From a virus: a stretch of 24,266 nucleotides of DNA. Under the pieces are notes generated by a model. That model had not been told where the DNA came from. It did not search any database and worked only from the letters and a program-made list of their open reading frames with translations. Where the stretch lies: positions 1 through 24,266 of IMG/VR virus record IMGVR_UViG_3300031857_001344. One strand, given 5' to 3'. A program made the translations under genes and the position numbers. Of this stretch, positions 7,533-15,684 are shown one piece after another (the first letter of the stretch is position 1; each line of letters opens with the position of its first letter).

Positions 7533-7598
7533 ATGAATTGGCCATCCGACTTCCCAAGCAAACACGACCGATACGAAGATTACAAAGAAGAAAAATAA
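7533..7598 (+). CDS. Mini-ORF with SDFPSKHDRYEDYKEEK, full-length copy
   Basis: This is a 21-aa ORF starting MNWP and continuing SDFPSKHDRYEDYKEEK. It starts 13 bases after the tailspike 2 stop and ends 3 bases before the next start. The encoded peptide repeats that of the mini-ORF after tailspike 1, where a TAC-to-TAA change removes the last five residues. Because the upstream halves differ (MNWP versus MMNSQPIRCQ) while the repeat is almost exact at DNA level, either the peptide or the DNA itself could be what is maintained. No function is recognised. The residues are mainly charged and aromatic, with no hydrophobic segment. Confidence 0.45.
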   Translation: MNWPSDFPSKHDRYEDYKEEK

Positions 7599-7607
7599 AC
7601 TATGAGC
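7544..7607 (+). repeat. Direct repeat copy 2 flanking tailspike 2
   Basis: This is the partner of 5071-5134: 55 of 56 bases identical over 7544-7599, and 61 of 64 through the ATGAGC of the following ORF. Recombination between the copies would excise tailspike 2 exactly and fuse the upstream mini-ORF to the downstream start context. Confidence 0.9.
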
Positions 7608-7670
7608 TACTGCACACCTTGCCCGCCATGCGACTCGGAATTTCCGTTGTTGTGTGAACCACTTGAATAA
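7602..7670 (+). CDS. 22-aa Cys-motif ORF, possible remnant of a tail protein
   Basis: The ORF runs from ATG 7602 to TAA 7668-7670 and encodes a CxxCxxC cluster (C4, C7, C10) plus C18, in the context YCTPCPPCDSEFPLLCEPLE. From memory, CPPC...EFPxxCEP openings occur at the N-terminus of longer phage tail proteins, so this may be the surviving head of a deleted tail gene. It could also be a genuine metal-binding micropeptide. It begins at the ATGAGC shared with tailspike 2, which fits loss of a former tail gene by recombination at the repeat. The next gene starts one base after its stop. Confidence 0.4.
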   Translation: MSYCTPCPPCDSEFPLLCEPLE

Positions 7671-7671
7671 T

Positions 7672-8070
7672 ATGCCATACACATCTAAAAAAGTAAGTTT
7701 GCCAGAGGGCTTTGTTGACCTTGGCGAAGAAATGAATCCAGCAATGGCTATTGAGATTGAGCGTGAACCATCTTCTGTTCACTATCCTTCTCTCTATTTT
7801 AGCAATGCTAAAGAGTTGATGGATTTCCCTAAAGAAGGAACTGCTGTCATTCACTTCAAGAAGGTCATGGAGAAGAAAGAGACTATTATGCGCGATGGCG
7901 AAGAGAAGAAATGCTATTGCGTAGAACTTGAAATTCATGGTATCAAATCCAATGGTAAATCCAAGATGGAACCAATGATGGAAGAAGAAGAGGATGACGA
8001 GGATGCTATTGAAAAAGGCTTGAAAGAAGCCGAAGGCGAAGAAGAAAACGAAGAAGAATACGAAGATTAA
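7672..8070 (+). CDS. Acidic protein of unknown function
   Basis: This 132-aa protein starts at ATG 7672, one base after the preceding stop; an in-frame GTG at 7654 would overlap the 22-aa ORF. Residues 1-100 look folded and mixed alpha/beta (KKVSLPEGFVDLGEEM, YPSLYFSNAKELMDFPKEG, TAVIHFKKVMEKKET, KCYCVELEIHGIK). The last 35 residues are almost all Glu/Asp and end EEEYED. Acidic tails of this kind occur in phage scaffold-like and assembly proteins, but nothing here identifies a function. The final 13 bases (8058-8070) match the end of the first mini-ORF. Confidence 0.6.
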   Translation: MPYTSKKVSLPEGFVDLGEEMNPAMAIEIEREPSSVHYPSLYFSNAKELMDFPKEGTAVIHFKKVMEKKETIMRDGEEKKCYCVELEIHGIKSNGKSKMEPMMEEEEDDEDAIEKGLKEAEGEEENEEEYED

Positions 8071-8074
8071 TTTT

Positions 8075-8398
8075 ATGGCTAAGAAAAACGAAATGCTCAC
8101 TGAAGCTCCAACACCAACACCAGAAGCGATGCCGGGGGAAATGGCCGCACCAACTCCTGACATGGCTCCTCCTGCTGGTGGCAAGGTTATGGTTCAAATG
8201 CCATCTGATGCTTTTGATTCCATCTACACACTTGTTAGCCAGCTTCAATCTGGTCTTGAAACTCTCAAGGCAGAGGTTGACGCTCAAAAGGGTGGCGAAG
8301 CCGTTGCTGTTGCCGAAGAAATGGCTCCAGAGGCTGTTGCAACCGCTGAAGACGAAGAGTTTCTTAAATCACTTGCGGCAGAAGGTTCGATGCGATAA
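8075..8398 (+). CDS. Small Ala/Pro/Glu-rich protein of unknown function
   Basis: The protein has 107 aa. The first 35 residues are low-complexity and Pro/Thr/Ala-rich (EAPTPTPEAMPG, APTPDMAPPAGG). Residues about 37-70 (KVMVQMPSDAFDSIYTLVSQ, then LQSGLETLKAEVDAQ) form a probable amphipathic helix or short coiled coil. The end is acidic (EEMAPEAVATAEDEEF). It lies 4 bases after the acidic 132-aa protein and 9 bases before the giant virion gene. It may be an assembly or oligomerisation factor, but I do not recognise it. No Shine-Dalgarno is seen. Confidence 0.55.
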   Translation: MAKKNEMLTEAPTPTPEAMPGEMAAPTPDMAPPAGGKVMVQMPSDAFDSIYTLVSQLQSGLETLKAEVDAQKGGEAVAVAEEMAPEAVATAEDEEFLKSLAAEGSMR

Positions 8399-8407
8399 TG
8401 TCGCGCC

Positions 8408-11400
8408 ATGTTTGTCTCGCAAATCTTTGAGGAATGTGCTGAAATTCTAGGAACGACTGACGAAAGTAAAATCTTTCGTAAAATTCAGCAGGCAGTAGCG
8501 ACCTTGATGGAGTCTGGTCACTGGACTCACTCTGTCGCTGATGTTGATGTATGCACTGGCTGGGATCGTTGTTCCATCACGCTTCCTCGTAACATTGATG
8601 TTCCTCTAGCGGTAAACATTGATGGTTCTCCTACATACTTCCGTAATCGTTTATTTCAATACCATGTAAACAAAGGCGGAATGTTTAATTCCGTTGAATG
8701 GGCATGGGATGATCGCGGATATGTTGCGACACTCATGGACATTATTCAGCCATCACAGCTTGTTGCTGTTGCAGAGTTGGAGAATGATGTTGGCAAGATA
8801 ATTCGCGTTCTTGGAAACGACCAGAACAACCGCGCACTTCGCTCACAACTTGCGAATGGAACTGGCGTTGATGGATTGCTTATTCCTATTCACTCGCAGA
8901 GTGATTTTGCTTATGGAACGATTGCACCAGATGATGCGACTGTAAAGACCCGTAGTGTTGCTATTACGCCAATAAATCTCTTTACTAGCACAGCCTCTCA
9001 CGGACTATCATCTGGTCAAGGAATGAGCGTTACAGCGGAAACTGGAACGATTCCTGTAGCGTTGGAGAATGGCCAGACATACTATATTGGAGTTATTGAT
9101 GCGTTCACAGTCCAGCTTTTCAATGATCCTCTTAATGCTCAAGCGTTGAATTACCCAATCAATCTTCAGAGCATTGTTGGTGCTGGGAATCTTGAATTTA
9201 AAGATAGCCGTGAATCACAAGTTGTCACCGCACTTCAACTTTCTCAAGCACCAGAATTTACACTTGAGACTGCAAATCAAATTACATTCCCTACTGGGCA
9301 ATCTTTGCCTTCTCCGCTTAACTCTGAAACGATTTACTATGCTAACGCTGAAGATGCAACGCATCTGACAGTATTTGAGAGCGAGAATGATGCTAAAAAG
9401 AATATCAATCCAGTTTACACTACTGGAACTACTGCCTCGCTAAATGTTGATATTCGCAAGAGCATTGATCCTCAGACAACTCTGACTTTCTCTGTTCGCC
9501 ACTACTACAATGATGGAGATCAAGTCCAAGCATTTACCGCATCTGGAAATCTACCGAAGCCTCTCATTGCAAATCAAAATTATTTTGTAAATATTATTGA
9601 TGAGTTTAGTGTTTCATTGCACGAAAATCAAGCTGATGCGCTTGCATCAAATCCAACAAATCTTGTAAATCCAATTATTCTAAAAGACTCTGGAAGCGGA
9701 ACAAATTCTCTTGTTAAATTGATTCCAGCAACATCTATAACTGGGACAACTCAGCAAATAAGCGCATCTGGATTAAATATCGACACACCATCTGGAACTG
9801 GGGCTAATTTTCAAGCTGTAACGATTGGATCAGTAACATCAGTCAGGGTTGTTTCTCAAGGAAGTGGATATGTTTCAGACCCAGAAGTAACATTTTCAAG
9901 TCCTCCAATATTACCTGAATCCAGCCCATTCTATGGACTTCAAAGGCAAGCAACTGGATATTCAATTAGAGATACTGTAAACAATAAAGTTCTAAATGTT
10001 GTTATAACTGATCCGGGACTTGGATACACAGAGGCTCCAATAGTAACTATTGAACAGCCTATTCAGCAGTTATTGGCAGTCACATCAATAACAAAGGTTG
10101 GTGCAACTGATACAGTTTCTGCTGGCAATCTTACTGGCTCAGGAACTACTGCAACTTGTATTATAAATAATCATGGATATTCAGATAATCAAGTTGTAAC
10201 AATCAGTGGAGCAACACCATCTTATTACAATGGAACATTTACTATAAACAAAATAGATAATAATACATTTACATATACAACTCTTTCAACAATAACAACA
10301 AGTCCTGCTACTGGAACAATTATATCTACAGCATATACTGGAACAGTGGCTACAGCAACCACAAATGAAACTCATGGATATGCTGTTGGAGATAAAGTTA
10401 TAATTACTGGTGCAAGTCCAAGTGGGTTTAATGGCACAAAAACAATTTTATCTGTAAATGCTCTTGCGAAAACATTTACATATACAGTTTCATCTCTTCT
10501 TGGAAGTCCTGCCACGGGAGTTTCAATTGAATCTCAAAAAATATCAGGTTCTCCAGCTACCGCTGTAGCAACAATTACAAGGTCGTTTGTTTCTCATTTC
10601 AACAAAATATCTGGCGGCTATGGATACCTAACATCTCCACAAGTTAAAATTACTGGTGGTGGGGGGTCTGGGGCTATTGCAACAGCACAGGTAAATAGTT
10701 CTATTTTAGATGTAAATCAAATATCTGTTTCGTCTGGTGTTGCTACAGTAACAACAACTTCTCCACATGGATATGATGATGGTCAAACAATTGAAATATC
10801 TGATGTAACTGGCACTTTAGCAACATATCTTAACGGGCAACAGACTATAACTTCTGTTCCAATTACTAGCAAAAACATCTCATCAATGACAAGGGTTACT
10901 GGTGGGGATATTGTTACTGTTGTTACTTCAACGAATCACAATTACTCGACTGGTGATGTTGTTAGGTTCAGTAATGTAAATCCATCTCAGTATGCTAATA
11001 CTCCTTTTGTTGTTGAGGTTTATAGTGCAAATACATTTAAGTTTACAATAACAACAACAACCTCATCCCCTGTTCTTGGAGCAAGCCCTACATCTTATAT
11101 TCCTAATTCGGCAGCAACAACATTTACATTTGAAGCACTTTCTGCTCCAAATGGAACGACTTTAAATGCTGGGATAACATCAACATCTGGAAATGTTACA
11201 GAAGTAAAAGCAGTTACCGCTGGAAGTGGCTATACAACAACTCCAATTGTTATTATTACTCCATCGACTGGTGTATTTGTTAGCTTTACCTCTACTGGGT
11301 CGTTGCCATCTCCTCTTGTTTCTGGAACCGCATATAGGGCAGAAACTCCTTTGTCCTCTGGAAACTTTACTGTTAAAAATACTGATTTTAGTGATATAAA

Positions 11401-12898
11401 TATTACTTCATCTGGAACTGGAACATTGTATGTTTCGTTGTCCCGTGCATTCAGTGTTACATTCAATAATAACTGGGAAGGAGATTTTACAAATCTTTCT
11501 ACTGGTCAGCAAATTTATTTTGGAACGGATTATCTTCTTCCTGCGACAAATCCTTCAATTGATAATGGTATAACACCATTTTATCTAAATAAAATCAACA
11601 ATTCTACTGGTAAAATTTATAATACCTTAGTTAATGCCAACGCTGGTTCTATAGTGGATGGAACGCCAATTTCAATAACAACTCTTACAAGTGTTAGCAC
11701 TACTGCAACAGCAACAACATCTACAAATCATGGATATGTTGCTGGAAATACTGTTACTATTACTGGGGCTACACCTTCTGGATATAATAAAGTTAATGCT
11801 TTAATTATATCAACCCCTGCACTGAATCAGTTTACATACGCTATTGACAGCTCACTTTCTTCAGCTACGGGAACAATCAAGGCTTACAAAACAACTGGAC
11901 TTATTGTCGTTCAGTCATTCGGTGCTGGTCAGTCATATTACGCATTGAGGAAATCATTTCAGTCTTTGCCATTTGGAAATCTAATTACTCCATCTGAAAT
12001 TGTATTCTTGAGCGAAGATCAAATTGTTCGATTCTCTACGACTGATACTCTTCCTTCTCCCCTTGTTGCTGGAACCGACTACACCATAAAATTGTTCGGT
12101 GACTCAATCAAGGTTTACTTGGGAGGAATCTTGCAGTCATTGACAACGCCGGGAACTGGTCAATTAAGCCTAGACATTCTTAGGGAGTTCAATGTCTTGC
12201 CATCTACAAGTATTGATGCTGATCAAGCTCACTTCAATACTGGAGATGCTGTTGTTCCTCGCGCTAAAGAAGGGGATGTATTGCCAACTGGATTGACTGC
12301 TGGAACTACATACTACGCTCGTAGGATTGATAACAATTCTTTTGAGCTTTACGACACACTTGCTCAAGCAAGAAATACTGCTTCTACTACTGGACGCAAG
12401 GCATACACAACAACTGGAGAAACTGTAGAATCAACATTCTTTATTGATTCTGTCACATTGCCAACATTTGTGAAATCTGTTGCTCAAATCGACAAACCAA
12501 TTACTGAAGGCTATGTGTCGCTCTACGCTTATGATTATGGCCGTAGCAATGACATGACTCTGATCGGTCAATATCATCCATCTGAAGTTAATCCTCAGTA
12601 TCGCAGGATTCGTATTGGTAAGCCTTGTGCATGGGCTAGGATTTCTTATCGCATCCAGACTCCAAGCATCACCAGCATCTACGACTTTATTCCACTAGAG
12701 CAAGAGCGAGCAATTATCACCGCTGTTCACGCTTGCGATTTGGAAGATAAAGATTTTGCTGATCAATCGGCTCGCTATTGGCAGATTGCTTTTGCATATC
12801 TCAAGAATCAGCAAGAGAGCATTGATGGTCATGCAATGTCAGTCCCACAAATAAATGCGATTTGCTATGGTGATACATCTGATCCAGTAATGTTCTAA
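8408..12898 (+). CDS. Giant repeat-rich virion protein, candidate tail adaptor with huge insert
   Basis: The protein has 1496 aa. Residues 1-165 (SQIFEECAEILGTTD, AVATLMESGHW, VCTGWDRCSITLPR, PTYFRNRLFQYHV) and the last 140 (YRIQTPSITSIYDFIPLEQE, then a helical end) look like two halves of one non-repetitive domain. A helical start with L..xGHW, and a helical C-terminus, recall head-tail adaptors of the gp11/gp4 type; this is inference. Between them lie about 1200 residues of small beta modules of three kinds: LPxPLxxGxxYY (near 215, 300, 382, 965, 1215, 1292), GxGYxxxPxVxI (near 485, 537, 737, 939) and HGYxxGxxVxITGAxPxxYN (near 589, 656, 787, 844, 1108). The modules may decorate the tail or bind cell surfaces. 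The stop overlaps the next ATG as TAATG. Confidence 0.6.
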   Translation: MFVSQIFEECAEILGTTDESKIFRKIQQAVATLMESGHWTHSVADVDVCTGWDRCSITLPRNIDVPLAVNIDGSPTYFRNRLFQYHVNKGGMFNSVEWAWDDRGYVATLMDIIQPSQLVAVAELENDVGKIIRVLGNDQNNRALRSQLANGTGVDGLLIPIHSQSDFAYGTIAPDDATVKTRSVAITPINLFTSTASHGLSSGQGMSVTAETGTIPVALENGQTYYIGVIDAFTVQLFNDPLNAQALNYPINLQSIVGAGNLEFKDSRESQVVTALQLSQAPEFTLETANQITFPTGQSLPSPLNSETIYYANAEDATHLTVFESENDAKKNINPVYTTGTTASLNVDIRKSIDPQTTLTFSVRHYYNDGDQVQAFTASGNLPKPLIANQNYFVNIIDEFSVSLHENQADALASNPTNLVNPIILKDSGSGTNSLVKLIPATSITGTTQQISASGLNIDTPSGTGANFQAVTIGSVTSVRVVSQGSGYVSDPEVTFSSPPILPESSPFYGLQRQATGYSIRDTVNNKVLNVVITDPGLGYTEAPIVTIEQPIQQLLAVTSITKVGATDTVSAGNLTGSGTTATCIINNHGYSDNQVVTISGATPSYYNGTFTINKIDNNTFTYTTLSTITTSPATGTIISTAYTGTVATATTNETHGYAVGDKVIITGASPSGFNGTKTILSVNALAKTFTYTVSSLLGSPATGVSIESQKISGSPATAVATITRSFVSHFNKISGGYGYLTSPQVKITGGGGSGAIATAQVNSSILDVNQISVSSGVATVTTTSPHGYDDGQTIEISDVTGTLATYLNGQQTITSVPITSKNISSMTRVTGGDIVTVVTSTNHNYSTGDVVRFSNVNPSQYANTPFVVEVYSANTFKFTITTTTSSPVLGASPTSYIPNSAATTFTFEALSAPNGTTLNAGITSTSGNVTEVKAVTAGSGYTTTPIVIITPSTGVFVSFTSTGSLPSPLVSGTAYRAETPLSSGNFTVKNTDFSDINITSSGTGTLYVSLSRAFSVTFNNNWEGDFTNLSTGQQIYFGTDYLLPATNPSIDNGITPFYLNKINNSTGKIYNTLVNANAGSIVDGTPISITTLTSVSTTATATTSTNHGYVAGNTVTITGATPSGYNKVNALIISTPALNQFTYAIDSSLSSATGTIKAYKTTGLIVVQSFGAGQSYYALRKSFQSLPFGNLITPSEIVFLSEDQIVRFSTTDTLPSPLVAGTDYTIKLFGDSIKVYLGGILQSLTTPGTGQLSLDILREFNVLPSTSIDADQAHFNTGDAVVPRAKEGDVLPTGLTAGTTYYARRIDNNSFELYDTLAQARNTASTTGRKAYTTTGETVESTFFIDSVTLPTFVKSVAQIDKPITEGYVSLYAYDYGRSNDMTLIGQYHPSEVNPQYRRIRIGKPCAWARISYRIQTPSITSIYDFIPLEQERAIITAVHACDLEDKDFADQSARYWQIAFAYLKNQQESIDGHAMSVPQINAICYGDTSDPVMF
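10172..11878 (+). repeat. HGY/ITGAxP repeat modules within the giant virion gene
   Basis: Five copies of a roughly 50-residue module (residues about 589, 656, 787, 844 and 1108 of the 1496-aa protein) share HGY, a hydrophobic V-x-I(T/S)GA-x-P turn, Y or F followed by Asn, and an FTYxxxS..SPATGT strand. Three copies have the full pattern and two (787, 844) are diverged. GxGY-type modules are interspersed at 737 and 939. The repeats are diverged at DNA level, so this is an old protein-level repeat, not a fresh tandem duplication. Confidence 0.75.
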
Positions 12899-15030
12899 TG
12901 AAAAGCGCACAGATAACTTCAGGAAGAGAGGTAAAGGTTTCTTCTGGTTGGATTCTTGGTGTCAACTCGGTAAGGAATCCTTGGGCATTGCCAGATAACC
13001 AGATTAAATGGGCAGTAAATTGTGCTGTTCGTGGCGGGGTTGTTCAGACTAGGCCGGGATACTCAATGCGTCTCTCGCTTCCTCCGGGAAATTTCCAAGG
13101 AGGAATCTTTTTCTCATCAAACAAGCAAGCAAACGCATCTGATACTGTGATCCAAAATGGAGTCACAAAAACTATTCCAGCGCAAATTTACAATCCAGAT
13201 GGCACAACATCTGTTGCCGACGAGTTGCCGTTTGTGGTGTTCGCAGTTAATGGAAATGTTTACTACTCTCCATTCCCCCTAAAACAACCGAAAAACTGGG
13301 AAGATTATCGACTTAAAGACATCAAGCTAGACCCCAATGTTGACCAGTTTGTTTTCACTTTAGCAACTCAAACCGCAAAGGTATCAACTGGAGGAGATGT
13401 CACAGTAACTCCGTCTCATCGTATCGTTGTAATACAAGATGGCATTTCTACTCCTGCCTACTGGGATGGATCAAACACAACAGGAATTCAAACAGATTCA
13501 ATTCCCGTTGGATATTGGATGGCTTTTAGCGGAAACCGACTTTGGGTTGCATCAAAAAATATTGTCCTTGCATCTGATTTAGGCGATCCAATTTCATTTA
13601 CAGAACGACTAACAGGAACTGGCCGTGGAGACTTTGCATTCGCTCGAATTGTCACTGGAATGACGAACTACATCGGTCAGAACAATGATACGAAATTAAT
13701 TGTTTTTACTGATCGTGCGACATATTCCCTTTCAAGTGGAATCTATGATCGGACTCAATGGGTAAGCACCATTAATTTCCAAACAACATTGTATCCGACG
13801 ATTGGTTGCGTTGCAGGAAAATCAATTTCATTCCAAGCGGGTCAACTCTGGTGGTATTCGCAAGGAGGATTGATCTCCGCTGACATTGCGGCATCTGCCT
13901 ATATTACTTCACAGTCTCTATATCGTGATATTGAGATGGCGCGAGTAAAAGCATATATGGCTGGTGACACATCAAAGATTTGCGCGATGTCGTTTGAGAA
14001 CTACTTGCTCTATTCCGTCCCTTACTTAGAGCCATGTAATTCAGCAACGATGGTTCTTGATTACGCTGCCGCCGCTGAATGGTCCGCACAACGCATTCCT
14101 TCATGGTGTGGCGTGTGGACTGGCACAAGGCCCGTAGAATGGATTTCTGGCGTTGTAAATGGAGCCCCACTTTGTTTCCATTTCTCTGTTGATTATGCCG
14201 CCACAAATGATGGTTCCTACAATCATCTTTGGGAGGCATTCATGCCGAATCGAGCAGACACATACTTTGACATTGATGTTGATGGAGGAATAACTGAAAA
14301 GGTAAATCGCATCTACTCGCAGATGGAAACAGGTCTTCTCGGTGATGGTCTTGATTTCAAACAATTCCAGTATGGTGAAATTGAGGCTTGCGAAATTGGC
14401 GGAACTGTGGATGCAAGAGTTTCGTATCGCGGTTCAAAAGGATTCTATCAAAATATTCTTGATACTCGATTGCTTGCGGTGACTTCAGATTATCAGTGGG
14501 TGAATAGCGACTACGCTAAAGAAATTGCAAATCTTGGGTTCTTAAACACGCAATATCGCAGGCTAATTACTGAAAATAGTCAGCGCAGACAATCAGCCAT
14601 CACTTGTGAATCCAGCCTTACAAACGACATCGACAAGGCATTCTCTGTTTTGATTGAGTGGTGCGGAGAGATGGGCATTGAATCACTGCGTATATTCATT
14701 GATCCGTGGAGCGAGCGCAGCACTGGCGTTCCTCAATCTCCAGAGACTAAATCATGCGTTACGGCACAAGACGGAACAAGTCTTGAAATTGACTTGCTTC
14801 CTAGTCCGTATGAGCAAGCAGATACAACACAAAAATCATGGTGGGCAAAAGAATTTAGGACTACCACACTTCCATGCACGAGTGATCCTACAAAGTCTAT
14901 TTCTGCTACTGCATCAGCAAGCTACTTGTCTGGAATCTCTCAAATTGATGCAAAGAACCAAGCTGGAATTCTTGCCCAGAATGCAGCAAACCAAGCCGCG
15001 CAACAATACCTTACACAGAACCCTTGTTGA
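12898..15030 (+). CDS. Tail structural protein, candidate nozzle/hub
   Basis: The protein has 710 aa. The N-terminus contains NSVRNPWALPDNQIKWAVN, RGGVVQTRPGY and PPGNFQGGIFF. This arrangement (a list of parameters read through an RPG turn, then GGIFF) is reminiscent of beta-propeller nozzle or stabilisation proteins of short-tailed phages. The middle alternates strand and turn (WMAFSGNRLWVAS, DPISFTERL, LIVFTDRATYSLSSG, FQAGQLWWYSQGGLI), consistent with a propeller. Residues 669-710 form an Ala/Ser/Gln-rich tail (SATASASYLSGISQID, ending QNPC) with a terminal Cys. Overlap with the adaptor candidate at TAATG suggests coupled synthesis of neighbouring tail parts. The nozzle role is inferred from order and fold pattern, not from a firm family match. 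Confidence 0.55.
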   Translation: MKSAQITSGREVKVSSGWILGVNSVRNPWALPDNQIKWAVNCAVRGGVVQTRPGYSMRLSLPPGNFQGGIFFSSNKQANASDTVIQNGVTKTIPAQIYNPDGTTSVADELPFVVFAVNGNVYYSPFPLKQPKNWEDYRLKDIKLDPNVDQFVFTLATQTAKVSTGGDVTVTPSHRIVVIQDGISTPAYWDGSNTTGIQTDSIPVGYWMAFSGNRLWVASKNIVLASDLGDPISFTERLTGTGRGDFAFARIVTGMTNYIGQNNDTKLIVFTDRATYSLSSGIYDRTQWVSTINFQTTLYPTIGCVAGKSISFQAGQLWWYSQGGLISADIAASAYITSQSLYRDIEMARVKAYMAGDTSKICAMSFENYLLYSVPYLEPCNSATMVLDYAAAAEWSAQRIPSWCGVWTGTRPVEWISGVVNGAPLCFHFSVDYAATNDGSYNHLWEAFMPNRADTYFDIDVDGGITEKVNRIYSQMETGLLGDGLDFKQFQYGEIEACEIGGTVDARVSYRGSKGFYQNILDTRLLAVTSDYQWVNSDYAKEIANLGFLNTQYRRLITENSQRRQSAITCESSLTNDIDKAFSVLIEWCGEMGIESLRIFIDPWSERSTGVPQSPETKSCVTAQDGTSLEIDLLPSPYEQADTTQKSWWAKEFRTTTLPCTSDPTKSISATASASYLSGISQIDAKNQAGILAQNAANQAAQQYLTQNPC

Positions 15031-15033
15031 TAT

Positions 15034-15288
15034 ATGCCATCTATCATAACAGCTACAAAGGAAGTAACGGAGTTTCCGTTTCGATATATCTCGCCATTCA
15101 AGGATGATCCTGTTGTGCCATTGTATTCATCTGTTCCTTTATTCTCTCCCCAAGCTGGATGTTTGCCATGTGCGGCTTGTGGAAACTATGCAGACCGAAA
15201 AAAAATCATTGCACAACAGGCAAACCGATTTAAGGATTATATCCCTAATGAAATTGCGGGGAATAATCCAAAGGCAGGATTTAATTAA
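15034..15288 (+). CDS. Small CxxCxxC protein
   Basis: This 84-aa protein has an Arg/Phe/Pro-rich first half (FPFRYISPFKDDPVVPLY) and a cysteine knuckle at C43, C46 and C49 (GCLPCAACGNYADRKK), followed by a helical basic end. Three Cys in CxxCxxC spacing could bind a metal or form disulfides between subunits. It lies 3 bases after the nozzle candidate and 5 bases before the next gene, so it is probably part of the tail/virion operon. Function is unknown. The start has an A/T-rich leader without a Shine-Dalgarno. Confidence 0.55.
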   Translation: MPSIITATKEVTEFPFRYISPFKDDPVVPLYSSVPLFSPQAGCLPCAACGNYADRKKIIAQQANRFKDYIPNEIAGNNPKAGFN

Positions 15289-15293
15289 TAAAT

Positions 15294-15683
15294 ATGAAAT
15301 CTAGAATCGACTATCGACTCGTTCCTAAAAACTCATTTGAATTTGCAAATTTACAAGACTTCGCTGAATCGTTTGACCACAAAATTGTCGAACATCCTAA
15401 CATCAATGTTTACGCTCATTATCGGAATGGCGAGTTGTTTGGTTATTCTGATCATGTTTTCATTCCTACTGTCTATCCAGCTTTTCACCCGTCTCATACA
15501 AGGCCGCAGGATGTGATTCAGGTGATGAGCGATTGGAGGGCGCACGCTCAACTTTCAGGAGGTCTAGGCTATATTGGTGTTCCACTTATTGATGATCGGC
15601 CAAAGTTTACTAATGATATTATGAATAAATTGGGATTGACTAAGATGGACAGAGAGATTTATAGTTACGATTCATTGACTTAA
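15294..15683 (+). CDS. Conserved-looking phage protein of unknown function
   Basis: The 129-aa protein looks like a compact, fully folded alpha/beta domain: strand KSRIDYRLVPKN, helix FANLQDFAESFDHKI, strands NVYAHYRNGELFGYSDHVF, a loop IPTVYPAFHPSHTRPQDV, helix IQVMSDWRAHAQ and strand GYIGVPL. The strand order (basic residue, self-description, then a helix and a short strand) is faintly like an acyltransferase fold, but the acetyl-CoA motif is absent, so I do not assign it. From memory, similar proteins occur next to tail genes in environmental phages. It ends one base before the first MGG protein. Confidence 0.55.
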   Translation: MKSRIDYRLVPKNSFEFANLQDFAESFDHKIVEHPNINVYAHYRNGELFGYSDHVFIPTVYPAFHPSHTRPQDVIQVMSDWRAHAQLSGGLGYIGVPLIDDRPKFTNDIMNKLGLTKMDREIYSYDSLT

Positions 15684-15684
15684 A

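Noticed and set aside
8398-8430. 10-residue ORF starting at TAATG just before the giant virion gene
   Set aside because: Very short and runs into the real gene out of frame; at most a coupling leader, with no supporting evidence.
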